From the NCBI RefSeq assembly GCF_001545115.1, contig NZ_FCNU01000032.1, positions 310,001 to 374,000 on the forward strand: DNA of 64,000 bases, given 5' to 3'. Positions within the stretch are counted from its first letter, which is position 1; the number at the start of each line of letters is the position of its first letter. A model generated the notes under the pieces. The model did not search any database and had not been told where the DNA came from. It was given only the letters and a program-made list of their open reading frames with translations. A program made the position numbers and the translations under genes. Source of the DNA: Candidatus Protochlamydia phocaeensis (GTDB lineage: Bacteria; Chlamydiota; Chlamydiia; Chlamydiales; Parachlamydiaceae). This document shows positions 35,910-45,198 of this stretch, in pieces.

Positions 35910-37095
35910 ATCCCCCATTCCGTTTAATAAATAAGAAAACAAGAGCCGCGGCCAATTGCATTGAAATAGAGAAGCCGATAAGCAAAGGCAAATGAAAATC
36001 ATAGAGCATGCCCATTAAAGCGCTTCCCAAAAACCAAGCCACTCCAAACCAAATGTTGAAAATACCATAAGCCGTAGCCCGCTGCTGGCTGCTGACTAAA
36101 TGGGCAATGATTGCCCGCATGATCGACTCTTGGGCCCCCAGCCCAATCCCCCAAATTAACATTCCCAATAAAGAAAAGGCAAAACCGCCTAGAAACACAA
36201 GAGGGGGAAAAAGAAGGGATAAAAGCGTTGTGCCGATTAAGATGGATATGCCATAGCGATCGAAGAGATGACCGAAGAGGAAAGCCGAGAGTCCACCTAT
36301 TCCCATGGCAGCAGCATAGAAAAGAGGGATCCATGACGAAGAGACAATGGCTTGTTTTTGAAAGTGATAGGCAATTAAGGGAAAATCCACATAGCCTGCC
36401 GCCAATAAACAAATAGCGGAAAGATACAGCCAATAAGACTTGCGAAAGTCACTCGAATCGAGAGAGGGATGAGCCACTTCCAGCTCTTGAGGCCTTGGGA
36501 AAAAAAATCGGGCCGCTGCCAACAACAAGAGAGAAAGAAGGGCGGGTATTAAAAGCCATTCAAATCCCCATGCGTAGCTGCCTTGGATAAATAAGATCCA
36601 CGATATAAGCAAAGGGCCTAGAACAGCTCCTATTTGATCCATGGCTTCGTGCAATCCAAAACCCCAACCACGCCCTGTGGCATGGGTCGCATAAGACAGC
36701 ATAGCGTCTTTAGAAGGACTGCGGATGGCTTTGCCAAACCTTTCGAGGATAATAAGTCCTGCCGCCGCAGGCCATGTTTGCGCAAACGCCAATAAGGGAA
36801 CACTAAGCAGGTTAAGGGCGTATCCTATACCCGTCAATAGCCAGTATTTACCTGTTTTATCACTGAAGTATCCGGAAACTAAGCGCAAAGCATAGCCGAT
36901 TAGTTCCCCTAGACCGGCTATTATACCGACAACTGTTGCCGATGCTCCTAAGAAGGCCAAATAAGGCCCTGTTATGCTTCTTGCCCCTTCATAGGTCATA
37001 TCGGCAAAGAGACTGACGAGCCCCATCAACACCACAAACCGAATAGCTTTTTGTGTGGTTAAAGAAGAGGCTCGGTTTCCTAATTCTTTAGACAT
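35902..37095 (-). CDS. Major facilitator superfamily transporter
   Basis: A 397-residue inner-membrane protein with about 12 transmembrane helices. Typical MFS loop motifs are visible (RLVSGYFSDKTGKYW between helices 2 and 3, GHLFDRYG in the second half). The substrate is not deducible; AlLGPLLISWILF-like helix 5 is consistent with an exporter. It lies 129 nt downstream of the YheO-type regulator at 37225 on the same strand, which may control it. Confidence 0.88.
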   Translation of the reverse strand: MSKELGNRASSLTTQKAIRFVVLMGLVSLFADMTYEGARSITGPYLAFLGASATVVGIIAGLGELIGYALRLVSGYFSDKTGKYWLLTGIGYALNLLSVPLLAFAQTWPAAAGLIILERFGKAIRSPSKDAMLSYATHATGRGWGFGLHEAMDQIGAVLGPLLISWILFIQGSYAWGFEWLLIPALLSLLLLAAARFFFPRPQELEVAHPSLDSSDFRKSYWLYLSAICLLAAGYVDFPLIAYHFQKQAIVSSSWIPLFYAAAMGIGGLSAFLFGHLFDRYGISILIGTTLLSLLFPPLVFLGGFAFSLLGMLIWGIGLGAQESIMRAIIAHLVSSQQRATAYGIFNIWFGVAWFLGSALMGMLYDFHLPLLIGFSISMQLAAALVFLFIKRNGGLT

Positions 37096-37224
37096 CCCTC
37101 TCGCCTTTAAATTTGCTAATGCGCTAATAAAAGCCTAGACATTCCAAGTTTTGAATAGTTCAAATTATCATTTATTTCAAGAGCCAGAGAAAAGCAAAGG
37201 CGCTTCAATGCATCGCTTTGCCTT

Positions 37225-37857
37225 TTATGATTCTTCTAGCCCTTTCAAATAATTGTAAATGCTGGCCCGAGAAAGTTTAAGATATTGGGCAACGGAAGGA
37301 ATGGCATTTTTATAGTTAAAAATACCCTTTGCATATAGATATAGGACCATTTCTTTTTTTTGCTGCCGATTAAGATGGCTCAACGCCAAATGATGCTCAT
37401 GCAAGTAATGCTGAATGAATTGCTGAATTTGTTCTTGGCTGTCCCCTCCAAAAAGCTCAATGGGATTTTCTCCTTCATCTTTCACGTTTAAAAAGACATT
37501 GAGAAGCTGGCGGGCTTCTTGAAAAAAACGCGTATCGACATTAAAACAAATTAAACCAATTGCTTCTTGTTGCTGGTCCCGAATCGTAATCGATGTGCAT
37601 TTGAGCGGACGTCCATCCCAATTGCGTTTATAATAAGGCTCAAAATAAGCCGGAAACTGGCTTGTTTCAATCCGCAATTCCTGCAAAGGGGTAGGATCTC
37701 CTACTTTGCGCTGAGAAATATTATGGTAAAGAGCCACAATTTTTCCTGCTTTTAAATCATGGACGGCAACTTCCACAAAAGGATGAAAAAGCTTCACAAG
37801 TGCTTCAATCAGAGGCTGATAAATTCGAAGTTCTTGACTCAACTCTTGTTCTTTCAT
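37225..37857 (-). CDS. YheO/DauR-family transcriptional regulator, second copy
   Basis: A 210-residue paralogue of the 18435 regulator: HPFVEVAVHDLKAGKIVALYHNIS, NWDGRPLKCTS and QEAIGLICFNVD form the PAS-like domain, and the C-terminal helix-turn-helix reads VAQYLKLSRASIYNYLKGL. It lies upstream of the MFS transporter and downstream of the LysR gene on the same strand. The two copies probably respond to related ligands but govern different genes: one catabolic operon, one transporter. Confidence 0.88.
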   Translation of the reverse strand: MKEQELSQELRIYQPLIEALVKLFHPFVEVAVHDLKAGKIVALYHNISQRKVGDPTPLQELRIETSQFPAYFEPYYKRNWDGRPLKCTSITIRDQQQEAIGLICFNVDTRFFQEARQLLNVFLNVKDEGENPIELFGGDSQEQIQQFIQHYLHEHHLALSHLNRQQKKEMVLYLYAKGIFNYKNAIPSVAQYLKLSRASIYNYLKGLEES

Positions 37858-37949
37858 GCCCGGCCACTATTCTTTATTTTTAGATCAAAAGTATAATATA
37901 AACATCCTCTGAGAAGAAAGGAAAAAGGATTCTTTCCGAATAAGGATTC

Positions 37950-38813
37950 CTAAAGCGGCATGCCTTTTAGAAGCTCAATAAAGCTTTCTATAGGGGGATG
38001 CCTTGTTTTCGTCCGCGGGCTGATGACAGACATTTTATAATCCATTAAGGAGAAGGGAACCTGATATTCTTGAAGCCCTTTTCTTCCCCTAACCAAATAA
38101 TCGGGAAGACAGCCAATTCCAACCCCTGCCTCTGTCAAGCTCCTAATGACTTCCCAACTTGAAAGCTCCGTGAAAATAGGCATGTCTTGCCCATAAAACT
38201 TTTGATAAGCCAACTTAATGTGATCCGTCTCTCGGCTCTTTTCATATAAAACAAACTGAAGTTGCTCGTTTTCTGTTTGCGAAAGAAGGGAAGATAGATA
38301 AAACCGATACATGCCCTGATCAATTTCTTGACAATCAAAAGCTGAAAAATCCTCTTGATTCAAAGCAATCCCAAAATCGACAGCCCCTTTTCTTATCCAC
38401 TCTTTGATATCATTTGCCTCGCCGAGCTTAAACTTTATTTTCAAACGAGGCCAAAGCTTTCGGGCTTGAATGAGCCGATCGGGCAAAAAAGTGGAGGCAA
38501 TACTCGGCTGGCAGGCAAAGTGGACTTGGCCTTGATAGACATCCTCAGTAAAAAGCGTTTGCTCAAGTTCGCGGATATGACGCAAAATTTCTTCGCCTTT
38601 TTCAAAAAGGATTTGGCCCTCTTCCGTCAATTTGAAGCGATGAGGATGATGGATAACCAATTCTTTACCGATCGCTCTTTCTAATTTAACAATTCCTTGG
38701 CTGATAGCGGACTGGCTTACAAAATTTTCTTTTGAAGAGGCCGAAAGGCTTCCCAACTTGACGGCATCGCAAAAATACTTAAGGTAAATTAAATTGAGAG
38801 GAAGCTTGAGCAT
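37950..38813 (-). CDS. LysR-family transcriptional regulator
   Basis: A 287-residue regulator with the N-terminal winged helix-turn-helix (YLKYFCDAVKLGSLSASSKENFVSQSAISQGIVKLERAIG) and a C-terminal effector-binding domain resembling the periplasmic binding-protein fold (QGQVHFACQPSIASTFLPD). Its target is unknown; the usual divergent partner is missing, since a perfect palindrome and then the Gdx gene on the same strand lie upstream. Confidence 0.92.
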   Translation of the reverse strand: MLKLPLNLIYLKYFCDAVKLGSLSASSKENFVSQSAISQGIVKLERAIGKELVIHHPHRFKLTEEGQILFEKGEEILRHIRELEQTLFTEDVYQGQVHFACQPSIASTFLPDRLIQARKLWPRLKIKFKLGEANDIKEWIRKGAVDFGIALNQEDFSAFDCQEIDQGMYRFYLSSLLSQTENEQLQFVLYEKSRETDHIKLAYQKFYGQDMPIFTELSSWEVIRSLTEAGVGIGCLPDYLVRGRKGLQEYQVPFSLMDYKMSVISPRTKTRHPPIESFIELLKGMPL

Positions 38814-38873
38814 GATTTCATCTAAAAAGTAAAAAGATTAATTTACTTATTCCTTAGAGGGTTTCTTAAGCCA

Positions 38874-38932
38874 CTAATGACTGAGATGCGGGCTCTTTTC
38901 CAGTGGAAAAGAGCCCGCATCTCAGTCATTAG
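38874..38932. repeat. Perfect 59-nt palindrome (28-bp arms, 3-nt loop)
   Basis: Positions 38874-38901 and 38905-38932 are exact reverse complements around AGT. The core is GC-rich in an AT-rich 318-nt gap. No T-run follows on either strand, and the nearest gene end is far away, so it is not a normal terminator. It sits 61 nt upstream of the LysR start. Confidence 0.9.
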
Positions 38933-39131
38933 CAATCAGAGAATTGTTTCTTAAACTTAATAGAAGAGAAAGTTTTTTAGAAGAGCGAACATGACCAAGT
39001 ATAGTTATACCAATGAAAATCACGCCAGATCATTTTTTAGATGACTGCTTGGATTTTTTAGCCTCTTTTCCTATGCAGCTAAAAAAACCAATGGCTGCGA
39101 AAAAGGCGTACGCCGACAAGTAAAAAATTTC

Positions 39132-39449
39132 TCATGCAGCATTCCACTTTAAACCCAATACACCCATCACAATGAGACCTATACAGACCAAACGCCATAT
39201 ATCGCTCGATTCCTGAAAGAAAAAAATGCCAGCCAAAGCGACTCCTAATGAACCAATTCCTGTCCAAACCGCATAAGCCGTCCCCATGGGAATAGTTTCT
39301 AAAGCTTGGGACAATAAGAAAAAACTCGCTGCCATCAGAGACAGTGTCAAAAGACTGGGGATAAGCTTTGAAAACCCCTCTGTATATCTCAATCCTATTG
39401 CCCATCCCACTTCCAGCAATCCTGCTAAAATCAACCAAATCCAAGCCAT
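39132..39449 (-). CDS. Small multidrug resistance family transporter, Gdx/SugE type
   Basis: A 105-residue four-helix inner-membrane protein. The conserved Glu13 in LAGLLEVGWAIGLRYTEGF and the GTAYAVWTGIGSLG block are those of SugE/Gdx, the guanidinium-exporting branch, rather than EmrE. I looked upstream for the mini-ykkC (guanidine-II) riboswitch that often controls such genes and did not see its two ACGR hairpins. It could export guanidinium or small quaternary amines. Confidence 0.93.
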   Translation of the reverse strand: MAWIWLILAGLLEVGWAIGLRYTEGFSKLIPSLLTLSLMAASFFLLSQALETIPMGTAYAVWTGIGSLGVALAGIFFFQESSDIWRLVCIGLIVMGVLGLKWNAA

Positions 39450-39558
39450 TTTACCTGTCCTTATTTTTTTGTTATTTCAAAAAAAAGTATCAAAAACACG
39501 CTTTTTTTAAGACTCGTTTCTTTATCTAATCCCTCTCCTAGTAACAAGCCTTTCTTTC

Positions 39559-39590
39559 AGAGACTATCGTCAGACTGTTAAGTGTCTGGA
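39559..39590 (+). repeat. Dispersed repeat family A, copy 1 (single arm)
   Basis: AGAGACTATCGTC, then GACTGTTAAGTGTCTGGA, matches the left arm of the element at 58278 and the right arm (reverse complement) of the one at 53774. A convincing second arm is not visible here; AGTCTCT at about 39613 may be its remnant. The remainder of the 318-nt gap (39591-39767) is very AT-rich. Confidence 0.5.
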
Positions 39591-39767
39591 TGCCCTCTTT
39601 TCCCTAAAAACCTCAGTCTCTCGCAATAAAAATTTATTTTCGGATTATTTTAATTAACAATAATAAATTAAAGTTAATTATTAATTTTACTAATCAATAA
39701 ATAATTAGATAATAAAATTAATTAACTAACTGTTATAATTTAATTAGAGTTTATTATTGGTGTTTAT

Positions 39768-41951
39768 ATGCCTTTGCCTATATCTGACTCTACTCTTTCT
39801 CCTTCCCATCCCGTTATTTCTTCCGATGCCCCTGCTTTGGAGCAACCTCATAAGCAGGTGGAAATTAAAAACGGCCAACTAATCCTTCCCAATGGAGGAT
39901 CTTATCAGGTCAGCAAACTGGTAATCGGGGGCAAACAAGTTGATTTAACAAAGGGATTGAGCGAATCGCAATTAAAAGCCATACAGACTTTCACCAATCA
40001 GCTTTTTAAGCAACTCAATGAATTGAATTTAAAAAGCAGAGACCTTCAAACGCTTACTTTTAAAGCTAAGCAAGAAAATATGGCAGAGGTCACAGCAAAA
40101 TATAGTCAAGAATCCAAAACGCAAGCTGTTAATGTCAAACCATTTCAAAGTCAACTGGAAACAATAAAGCAGCAATTCGGATCGGCAGTCCAAAAAACAG
40201 AAAGAGAGGAATCATTATCCACAGAAGGCCCTCCCCCTTCTTCTCTACTCCACGAACCGACGCCCGATAAAGCAAACCGAATTGGTGTGCCTGTTATAAA
40301 AGCGGAGAGAACGGAGGAGGAAGAAGGCGAAGAGGACATTTCCTTGCCTTATGAAATCGTGGTTACAGGTCTGCCAGAGAACCCCTCCTTGCCCCATTCT
40401 CATTTAATAGGCGAAAAAGATCCAACTCAATCTAGTCAAATTTCGCATGCTTATGAAATAGATGGAAAAGTCATTGCCGAGCAAACCATTACACGCACAA
40501 ATACGATTGACCAAGATATTCTTTTTTGTCAAAAAATGATCAAACATCTAACAGCTAAGCTAGAAGAGAGCAATCCTCCTTTAACAGAGCCTGAGCGCCA
40601 AAAGGTGCAAAATGATTTAGATTATTACGAGCAGGCTATGCAAAGGGCACAAAATTATCGCACGCAGGGAAAAGATTGGATTGGATCTAATGGTTTCCGA
40701 GATCTGATCGCCCATTCTCTCAGTTTTAATGATGCGGCGCGCGCTTATATTTCAGCGCCGGTCAATATGCGCTATCAAGAGTTGGATATTGAAGGAGAAA
40801 GGAAAGTCGGCTTCTATCGAATCGGGATCATGTCCGATATGCGGAACGGATGGGTCAGTTTAACCGATTTAAAAGCCATGAAAGACCAGCCGGAAAAAGT
40901 ACAGGCCAAAATCAAAGAAATTCAGGAATATATCCTTCATCCCAAAGGCAAATCCACTCCCTTATCCGGAAATAAGCTGGAGTCGGCGCTTCATGCCCTT
41001 TATGAATTACAGACAATAGCCAATCATCCGGCTTATTTGGATAAAGTGATCGAAGAAAGAAGGCGTGCCATTGAACAGCAAATGATCCAGCTGATTGAAG
41101 GCCAAATCAGCCAAAATCCCGATAAAGCCTTAGAGGCCCTTAATGCGGGGCGGACATTTGATTTAGTCCATGTTTCTTTGCTCAACCAAAACAAGGTCGA
41201 CTTAGATAAAACAGGCTGGATGCATAATGAACGCGTCGAAATGGAAGATATGAAGGAAATATTCGATGATTTCAAAGGGAAAAAATTAGTTTTTGACGGA
41301 AAAGGACCCTTTATTGATGGGGACACCATTCACTTATCCCATCAATTTGAAGGGCAGGGAATGGGAACCAAAGAAGTCGCCTTGAATACGTTTTTCTTTA
41401 ATATATCCGTTCAGGGAAATGTACAAAATAAAGGGGCTCAATTAAGCATCAATACAGAACAACTTAACCATTTGCTGGAAGCGCATCCCCATATTTTAGA
41501 TCAGTATCCTGAGATTAAAGAAGCCATCTTGAAAGGAAAGGAAACCGGTTATGATTTAGCCGAAGACTTTCTTTTTGCCCTTTTACAGGATAAATCCCTT
41601 TGCGCCTCGCTTGGCTGCCTAAGTGCAAAGGACCGCACGGGCTTTATCAGCGAGCGTTTAATGTTAAGGATGATGCAGCCACACTTGCCTAATCCTAAAG
41701 GCCGCAACCCCTTTGAAAAAGATATCTTTAAACCCGATAGCCCTGCCGTAAAAGTCGTCTCCGAAAACACCCCTCATTATCAAATTCTTAAAGTAAACCC
41801 TACATCCAAATTAAGGGGCTATAATATTTGGAATAAATTGGGAATTGCAACCGATTTGTTCTTTGCCGAAGTAACCCAAAAAGGGTCTCAAAAGAAAATT
41901 AAAGCCAAGCCGCTTACTCAAACGCTTCCTCTTGTTAAGAAGGCATTTTGA
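39768..41951 (+). CDS. SopB/IpgD-like CX5R phosphatase, candidate effector
   Basis: A 727-residue protein without signal peptide. The N-terminus is Pro/Ser-rich (MPLPISDSTLSPSHP), as in many type III effectors. The C-terminal third has the phosphatase loop Cys617-LSAKD-Arg623-TG, matching the CxSxKDRTG signature of SopB, IpgD and SigD, and upstream a NTFFFNISVQG block that recalls their NxxxFNxGVNE motif. These enzymes dephosphorylate phosphoinositides in host membranes and alter uptake and vesicle traffic. Residues 1-250 are probably disordered and may bind a chaperone. The family call rests on these two motifs; overall similarity was not tested. Confidence 0.78.
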   Translation: MPLPISDSTLSPSHPVISSDAPALEQPHKQVEIKNGQLILPNGGSYQVSKLVIGGKQVDLTKGLSESQLKAIQTFTNQLFKQLNELNLKSRDLQTLTFKAKQENMAEVTAKYSQESKTQAVNVKPFQSQLETIKQQFGSAVQKTEREESLSTEGPPPSSLLHEPTPDKANRIGVPVIKAERTEEEEGEEDISLPYEIVVTGLPENPSLPHSHLIGEKDPTQSSQISHAYEIDGKVIAEQTITRTNTIDQDILFCQKMIKHLTAKLEESNPPLTEPERQKVQNDLDYYEQAMQRAQNYRTQGKDWIGSNGFRDLIAHSLSFNDAARAYISAPVNMRYQELDIEGERKVGFYRIGIMSDMRNGWVSLTDLKAMKDQPEKVQAKIKEIQEYILHPKGKSTPLSGNKLESALHALYELQTIANHPAYLDKVIEERRRAIEQQMIQLIEGQISQNPDKALEALNAGRTFDLVHVSLLNQNKVDLDKTGWMHNERVEMEDMKEIFDDFKGKKLVFDGKGPFIDGDTIHLSHQFEGQGMGTKEVALNTFFFNISVQGNVQNKGAQLSINTEQLNHLLEAHPHILDQYPEIKEAILKGKETGYDLAEDFLFALLQDKSLCASLGCLSAKDRTGFISERLMLRMMQPHLPNPKGRNPFEKDIFKPDSPAVKVVSENTPHYQILKVNPTSKLRGYNIWNKLGIATDLFFAEVTQKGSQKKIKAKPLTQTLPLVKKAF

Positions 41952-42031
41952 AAGGGGTAATGGTTTAAATCCAAATCTTTTCCCAAAAGCTAAGCCTGTA
42001 TAAGTTTCATCTTTTGATCACTTCTTCATTC

Positions 42032-42937
42032 TTATTCCAAAATCAATTTTGTTGCGAAAACATGCTTGGCACGAGCGTGCAAGCGGACATTTAAAACCGG
42101 TTGCCGCTGGATTTCCATGTCTACAAAACCGGGACGATTCATAAAGTGCCCCTGTTCAGAAACTAAACGAACAGCGTCTGGAGCGATCATCTGATTGGCT
42201 AACAAATAAGCGGCCAATCCACCCTGCATAGACCCGGTAAAGGGATCTTCGGGCACTCCGACCAAGGGAGCAAATCCTCTGGCATGGACATGGTGTCTAG
42301 AATCGAAGGCATGAGGCGTCAAAGCGCAAAAAACAACAATCCCATCCCGCTTGGCAAATTCAATAGCCTTGGGAACATGAATGGTCATCTGTCCTAGTGT
42401 TTCTAAAGAGACCGCGCTAAAATAAAGATACTGATTCGTACGCTCCAGCATCAACGGTTTGGTCCAGTCAACGCATTCTCCAGGAATATCCAAAGCCTTT
42501 ACAACTTCCTCCAATGAATAAGGAGCCGGTACCAAATCAATTTTAGGCGCATTAAAGGTATAGACAGGCTGCTCCAGATCGCTTAAATCCACTTCCATTG
42601 GTAATAGGCCGGCGTTGGTCTCTACGCGAAAGGCATACCTTTTTTTCTCCGTCATTCCCAACCTCTTCTCTTTTGCTAAGGCGCATAATGCCCCAATTGT
42701 CGCATGCCCGCAAAATTTAATTTCATTGCCGGGAGGAGTAAAAAAACGCAGCTTAAAATCCGCCTGCCGGCTAGGCAAAACAAAACCCGTTTCAGACAAA
42801 TTCATTTCCTTTGCGATTTTTTTCATTTCCTCATCGCTTAATCTTTCGGCATTTAATACCGTTGCCGTTGGATTTCCTCCAAACAATTCGGCCGTAAAGG
42901 AATCGATATGGTGTAAGGAAAATTCTCTCATATACAA
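42032..42937 (-). CDS. PhzF-family epimerase/isomerase
   Basis: A 301-residue enzyme of the PhzF/diaminopimelate-epimerase fold. Markers are the N-terminal HHIDSFTAELFGGNPTATVL, the catalytic glutamate in MNLSETGFVLP, the FTPPGNEIKFCGHATIG block, and GVPEDPFTGSMQGGLAAYL in the second half. Substrates across the family vary (phenazine precursors, other small acids), so the reaction is open. It is divergent from the EamA transporter with 184 nt between starts; such PhzF-EamA pairs may handle one metabolite. Confidence 0.92.
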   Translation of the reverse strand: MYMREFSLHHIDSFTAELFGGNPTATVLNAERLSDEEMKKIAKEMNLSETGFVLPSRQADFKLRFFTPPGNEIKFCGHATIGALCALAKEKRLGMTEKKRYAFRVETNAGLLPMEVDLSDLEQPVYTFNAPKIDLVPAPYSLEEVVKALDIPGECVDWTKPLMLERTNQYLYFSAVSLETLGQMTIHVPKAIEFAKRDGIVVFCALTPHAFDSRHHVHARGFAPLVGVPEDPFTGSMQGGLAAYLLANQMIAPDAVRLVSEQGHFMNRPGFVDMEIQRQPVLNVRLHARAKHVFATKLILE

Positions 42938-43121
42938 CCTCTTTCATTGCTTATTAACCTGAGTTGCCTTCTTAAGGTTAAAAGGTTAGCTATTTTTATA
43001 TTTTTTGTCAAATTTATACAAAATGTAAATATATATATAGCCAAAAGCTATTCAAATTAAGGTAGGCTTATTTCGCCCTTCTCTTTAAAATTGATGCCAT
43101 TAAAGATGGAATAGGGGTTAT

Positions 43122-44027
43122 ATGTGGCGAGTGTTTCTTATGTATGCTCTTTTTGGCAGCATTTTTAGCGTCGGCAAGATAGGAGTGGCAGCCTCCCAGC
43201 CTTATTTTCTCACGGGAATGCGCATGTTCTTGGCCGGGGGGCTACTAATGGGCTATTACAGCTGGCGGCACGGCAAGAGGGTATTTTTTTCCAAGCAGGA
43301 CTGGGTGCTGCTTGCTTTGGTCGCCTTCTTCAATGTTTTTATTACCAATGCCTTTGAATTTTGGGGGCTGCAATACATGAGTGCAGGCAAGACCTGTCTC
43401 ATTTATAGTTTGTCGCCTTTTGCTGCCGCTTTCATTGCCTATTTTTTTGGGACGGAAAAGGTGTCCTTTAAAAAATGCTTAGGACTGGGAATTGGCATCC
43501 TCTCTTTTTGCCCTTTGATGCTGATCCCTTGGCTAGATGGCGGTCAAGACGTGCCATCCATGGAACTTTGGGCTGAAGGGGCCTTGACCATTTCTGCGAT
43601 TACGGCAGTGATTGGATGGACCTTTGTCAAAAAGCTTACAGTAGAAAGAAAGATGCCTCATTCGATTGTTAATGGAGTGAGCTTTTTACTAGCCGGGGGC
43701 ATGTGCTTGGCGACTTCACTTGCTATCGAGACATGGGATCCCCTGCCCGTTTTTGCTTGGACAGATTTTGCCATCAGTCTTTTTTACATTGTTGTCATTC
43801 ACAATCTGATTTGCTATAGCATCTATGCGTCTGCTCTGCAGCGTTTTTCTGTGACCTTTATGGCCTTTGCCGGCTTAAGCAATCCCATATTCGCCGCTTT
43901 CTTTGGCTGGCTTTTTCTTGCAGAAAGCATCACAGCTGCATTTTGGCTGGCTTTTGCAGGCGTATTAGTTGGACTGTTCCTTTTTTATCAAGAAGAACAG
44001 CGGGCTATAGCCATCAATCAAGTTTAG
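43122..44027 (+). CDS. EamA/DMT-family transporter
   Basis: A 301-residue inner-membrane protein with ten hydrophobic helices in two EamA repeats. AGKTCLIYSLSPFAAAFIAYFFGTEKVSFKK in the first half and FAGLSNPIFAAFFGWLFLAESIT in the second are the typical repeat ends. It probably moves amino acids, sugars or nucleotide-type metabolites. The GTTATATG start region has no strong ribosome-binding site. Its end overlaps the HAD gene end by 14 nt, tail to tail. Confidence 0.9.
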   Translation: MWRVFLMYALFGSIFSVGKIGVAASQPYFLTGMRMFLAGGLLMGYYSWRHGKRVFFSKQDWVLLALVAFFNVFITNAFEFWGLQYMSAGKTCLIYSLSPFAAAFIAYFFGTEKVSFKKCLGLGIGILSFCPLMLIPWLDGGQDVPSMELWAEGALTISAITAVIGWTFVKKLTVERKMPHSIVNGVSFLLAGGMCLATSLAIETWDPLPVFAWTDFAISLFYIVVIHNLICYSIYASALQRFSVTFMAFAGLSNPIFAAFFGWLFLAESITAAFWLAFAGVLVGLFLFYQEEQRAIAINQV

Positions 44028-45183
44028 CCGTTTCTAGTTCTCGAGGAGAATGCCATTGCCATAGGCCTGACGCATCCATTTTTTGAATGCATTTTAAATC
44101 AGGGAACGGCTTCCCTATGCCTTCTTGCAGGATTTGTAAGATTTGTAAAGTTCCCTCTACATGTTGGCTATCCTTTCCCATTTTATCGCGAACCATGACG
44201 CATTGAGGCAAGGGATGGCTTTGCCAAACCTGCTCGAGTCCCACGTGGAAAGCTAAATGGGCATGCTGATGCATGGGAAAGTCCACTAGCGTATCGCCAA
44301 TTGTAACGATCAATGCTTCGGGAAAGCGGCGCAATTTATCCTCAATGTGCTTTTTAATAGTTAATCCCTTATTCGTCCTGCAAATCAAAAGAAAGTTGAA
44401 TCCCCTATCGCCGCGCTTGGCCAATCCTGTTGAAATTTGCTTTTGTTCCACATGCAGTTCAGGCAGGAAAGAGGGCTGTTCACATGCCTGCCGAAACCAG
44501 GAAGAGGCCAAAGCGGCATGCCAAGGAGGATTAGACGTGTGGGTTTCAATTAAGGCCCCATTGCTAATCAGCCTAAAATCCGGATCCAGCCTTTGACGGA
44601 TGGTCTCGGCAATTTGGCAAAATTCTTCGGGTGTTGCTGCTATACTTTGCCGTTTATTTTTCAGCTCTAATTCTTTGATTTCTGCTTGCAAAGAAACAGC
44701 AAGGGAAGACTGTTCATCCGTTCCATCCTGCAACACTTGTTTCAAGAAAGCCTGAAGGAGAAGCCTTCCAACTGCAAACGTTTGTTCAAGCGAATAGGTC
44801 TCTAATATTTCCCCCCCTCCCTTCTCTGTCATGCGTTGCCCGCCTAAAAGGCCATAAACAGCTGCTCGATTTTCTTTTAATTCTTGATCCAAAAAAGAAC
44901 CAAAAACTTGACTAAGGGGAGTATTGCCGCGCCTCCACGGCTCTAAAGAGGGATCATTGAAAACAGGCGTACCGGAAATAAAAGCTGAGTCTATGGTTTG
45001 AGTTTGTAGAAGCGCTTTAATGGCAGAAAGAACTCTTGGATCGCCGACCGCTTCCGTACTGTCGCGTACAACCCCATCTACGTCTAAAATAAGAATGATC
45101 CGCTCAATGGGCCTTCCATCCCGAAAAGCCAGGGGGATAAATCCATTTTCCAATCGCAAGGCAGGAGGGAAAGTCTGCATCAT
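44014..45183 (-). CDS. HAD-superfamily hydrolase
   Basis: A 389-residue protein with HAD motif I ILDVDGVVRDS (nucleophile Asp and Asp+2), motif II FISGTP and a late motif IVTIGDTLVDFPM with the metal-binding acids; a long insert (residues 110-230) is the cap region. The phosphatase substrate is unknown. Unlike its upstream neighbour, the amine oxidase, it has no signal peptide. It follows that gene by 15 nt on the same strand, so the two are probably co-transcribed. Confidence 0.8.
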   Translation of the reverse strand: MMQTFPPALRLENGFIPLAFRDGRPIERIILILDVDGVVRDSTEAVGDPRVLSAIKALLQTQTIDSAFISGTPVFNDPSLEPWRRGNTPLSQVFGSFLDQELKENRAAVYGLLGGQRMTEKGGGEILETYSLEQTFAVGRLLLQAFLKQVLQDGTDEQSSLAVSLQAEIKELELKNKRQSIAATPEEFCQIAETIRQRLDPDFRLISNGALIETHTSNPPWHAALASSWFRQACEQPSFLPELHVEQKQISTGLAKRGDRGFNFLLICRTNKGLTIKKHIEDKLRRFPEALIVTIGDTLVDFPMHQHAHLAFHVGLEQVWQSHPLPQCVMVRDKMGKDSQHVEGTLQILQILQEGIGKPFPDLKCIQKMDASGLWQWHSPRELETAKLD

Positions 45184-45198
45184 AAAATGAATAAATAA

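Noticed and set aside
39050-39088. AT-rich hairpin (GGATTTTTTAGC / GCTAAAAAAACC) downstream of the Gdx gene
   Set aside because: Possible terminator, but the stem is A/T only in its core and no T-run follows on the gene's strand.
39450-39560. Guanidine-II (mini-ykkC) riboswitch upstream of the Gdx/SugE gene
   Set aside because: Searched for on the minus strand; the paired hairpins with ACGR loops are not there.
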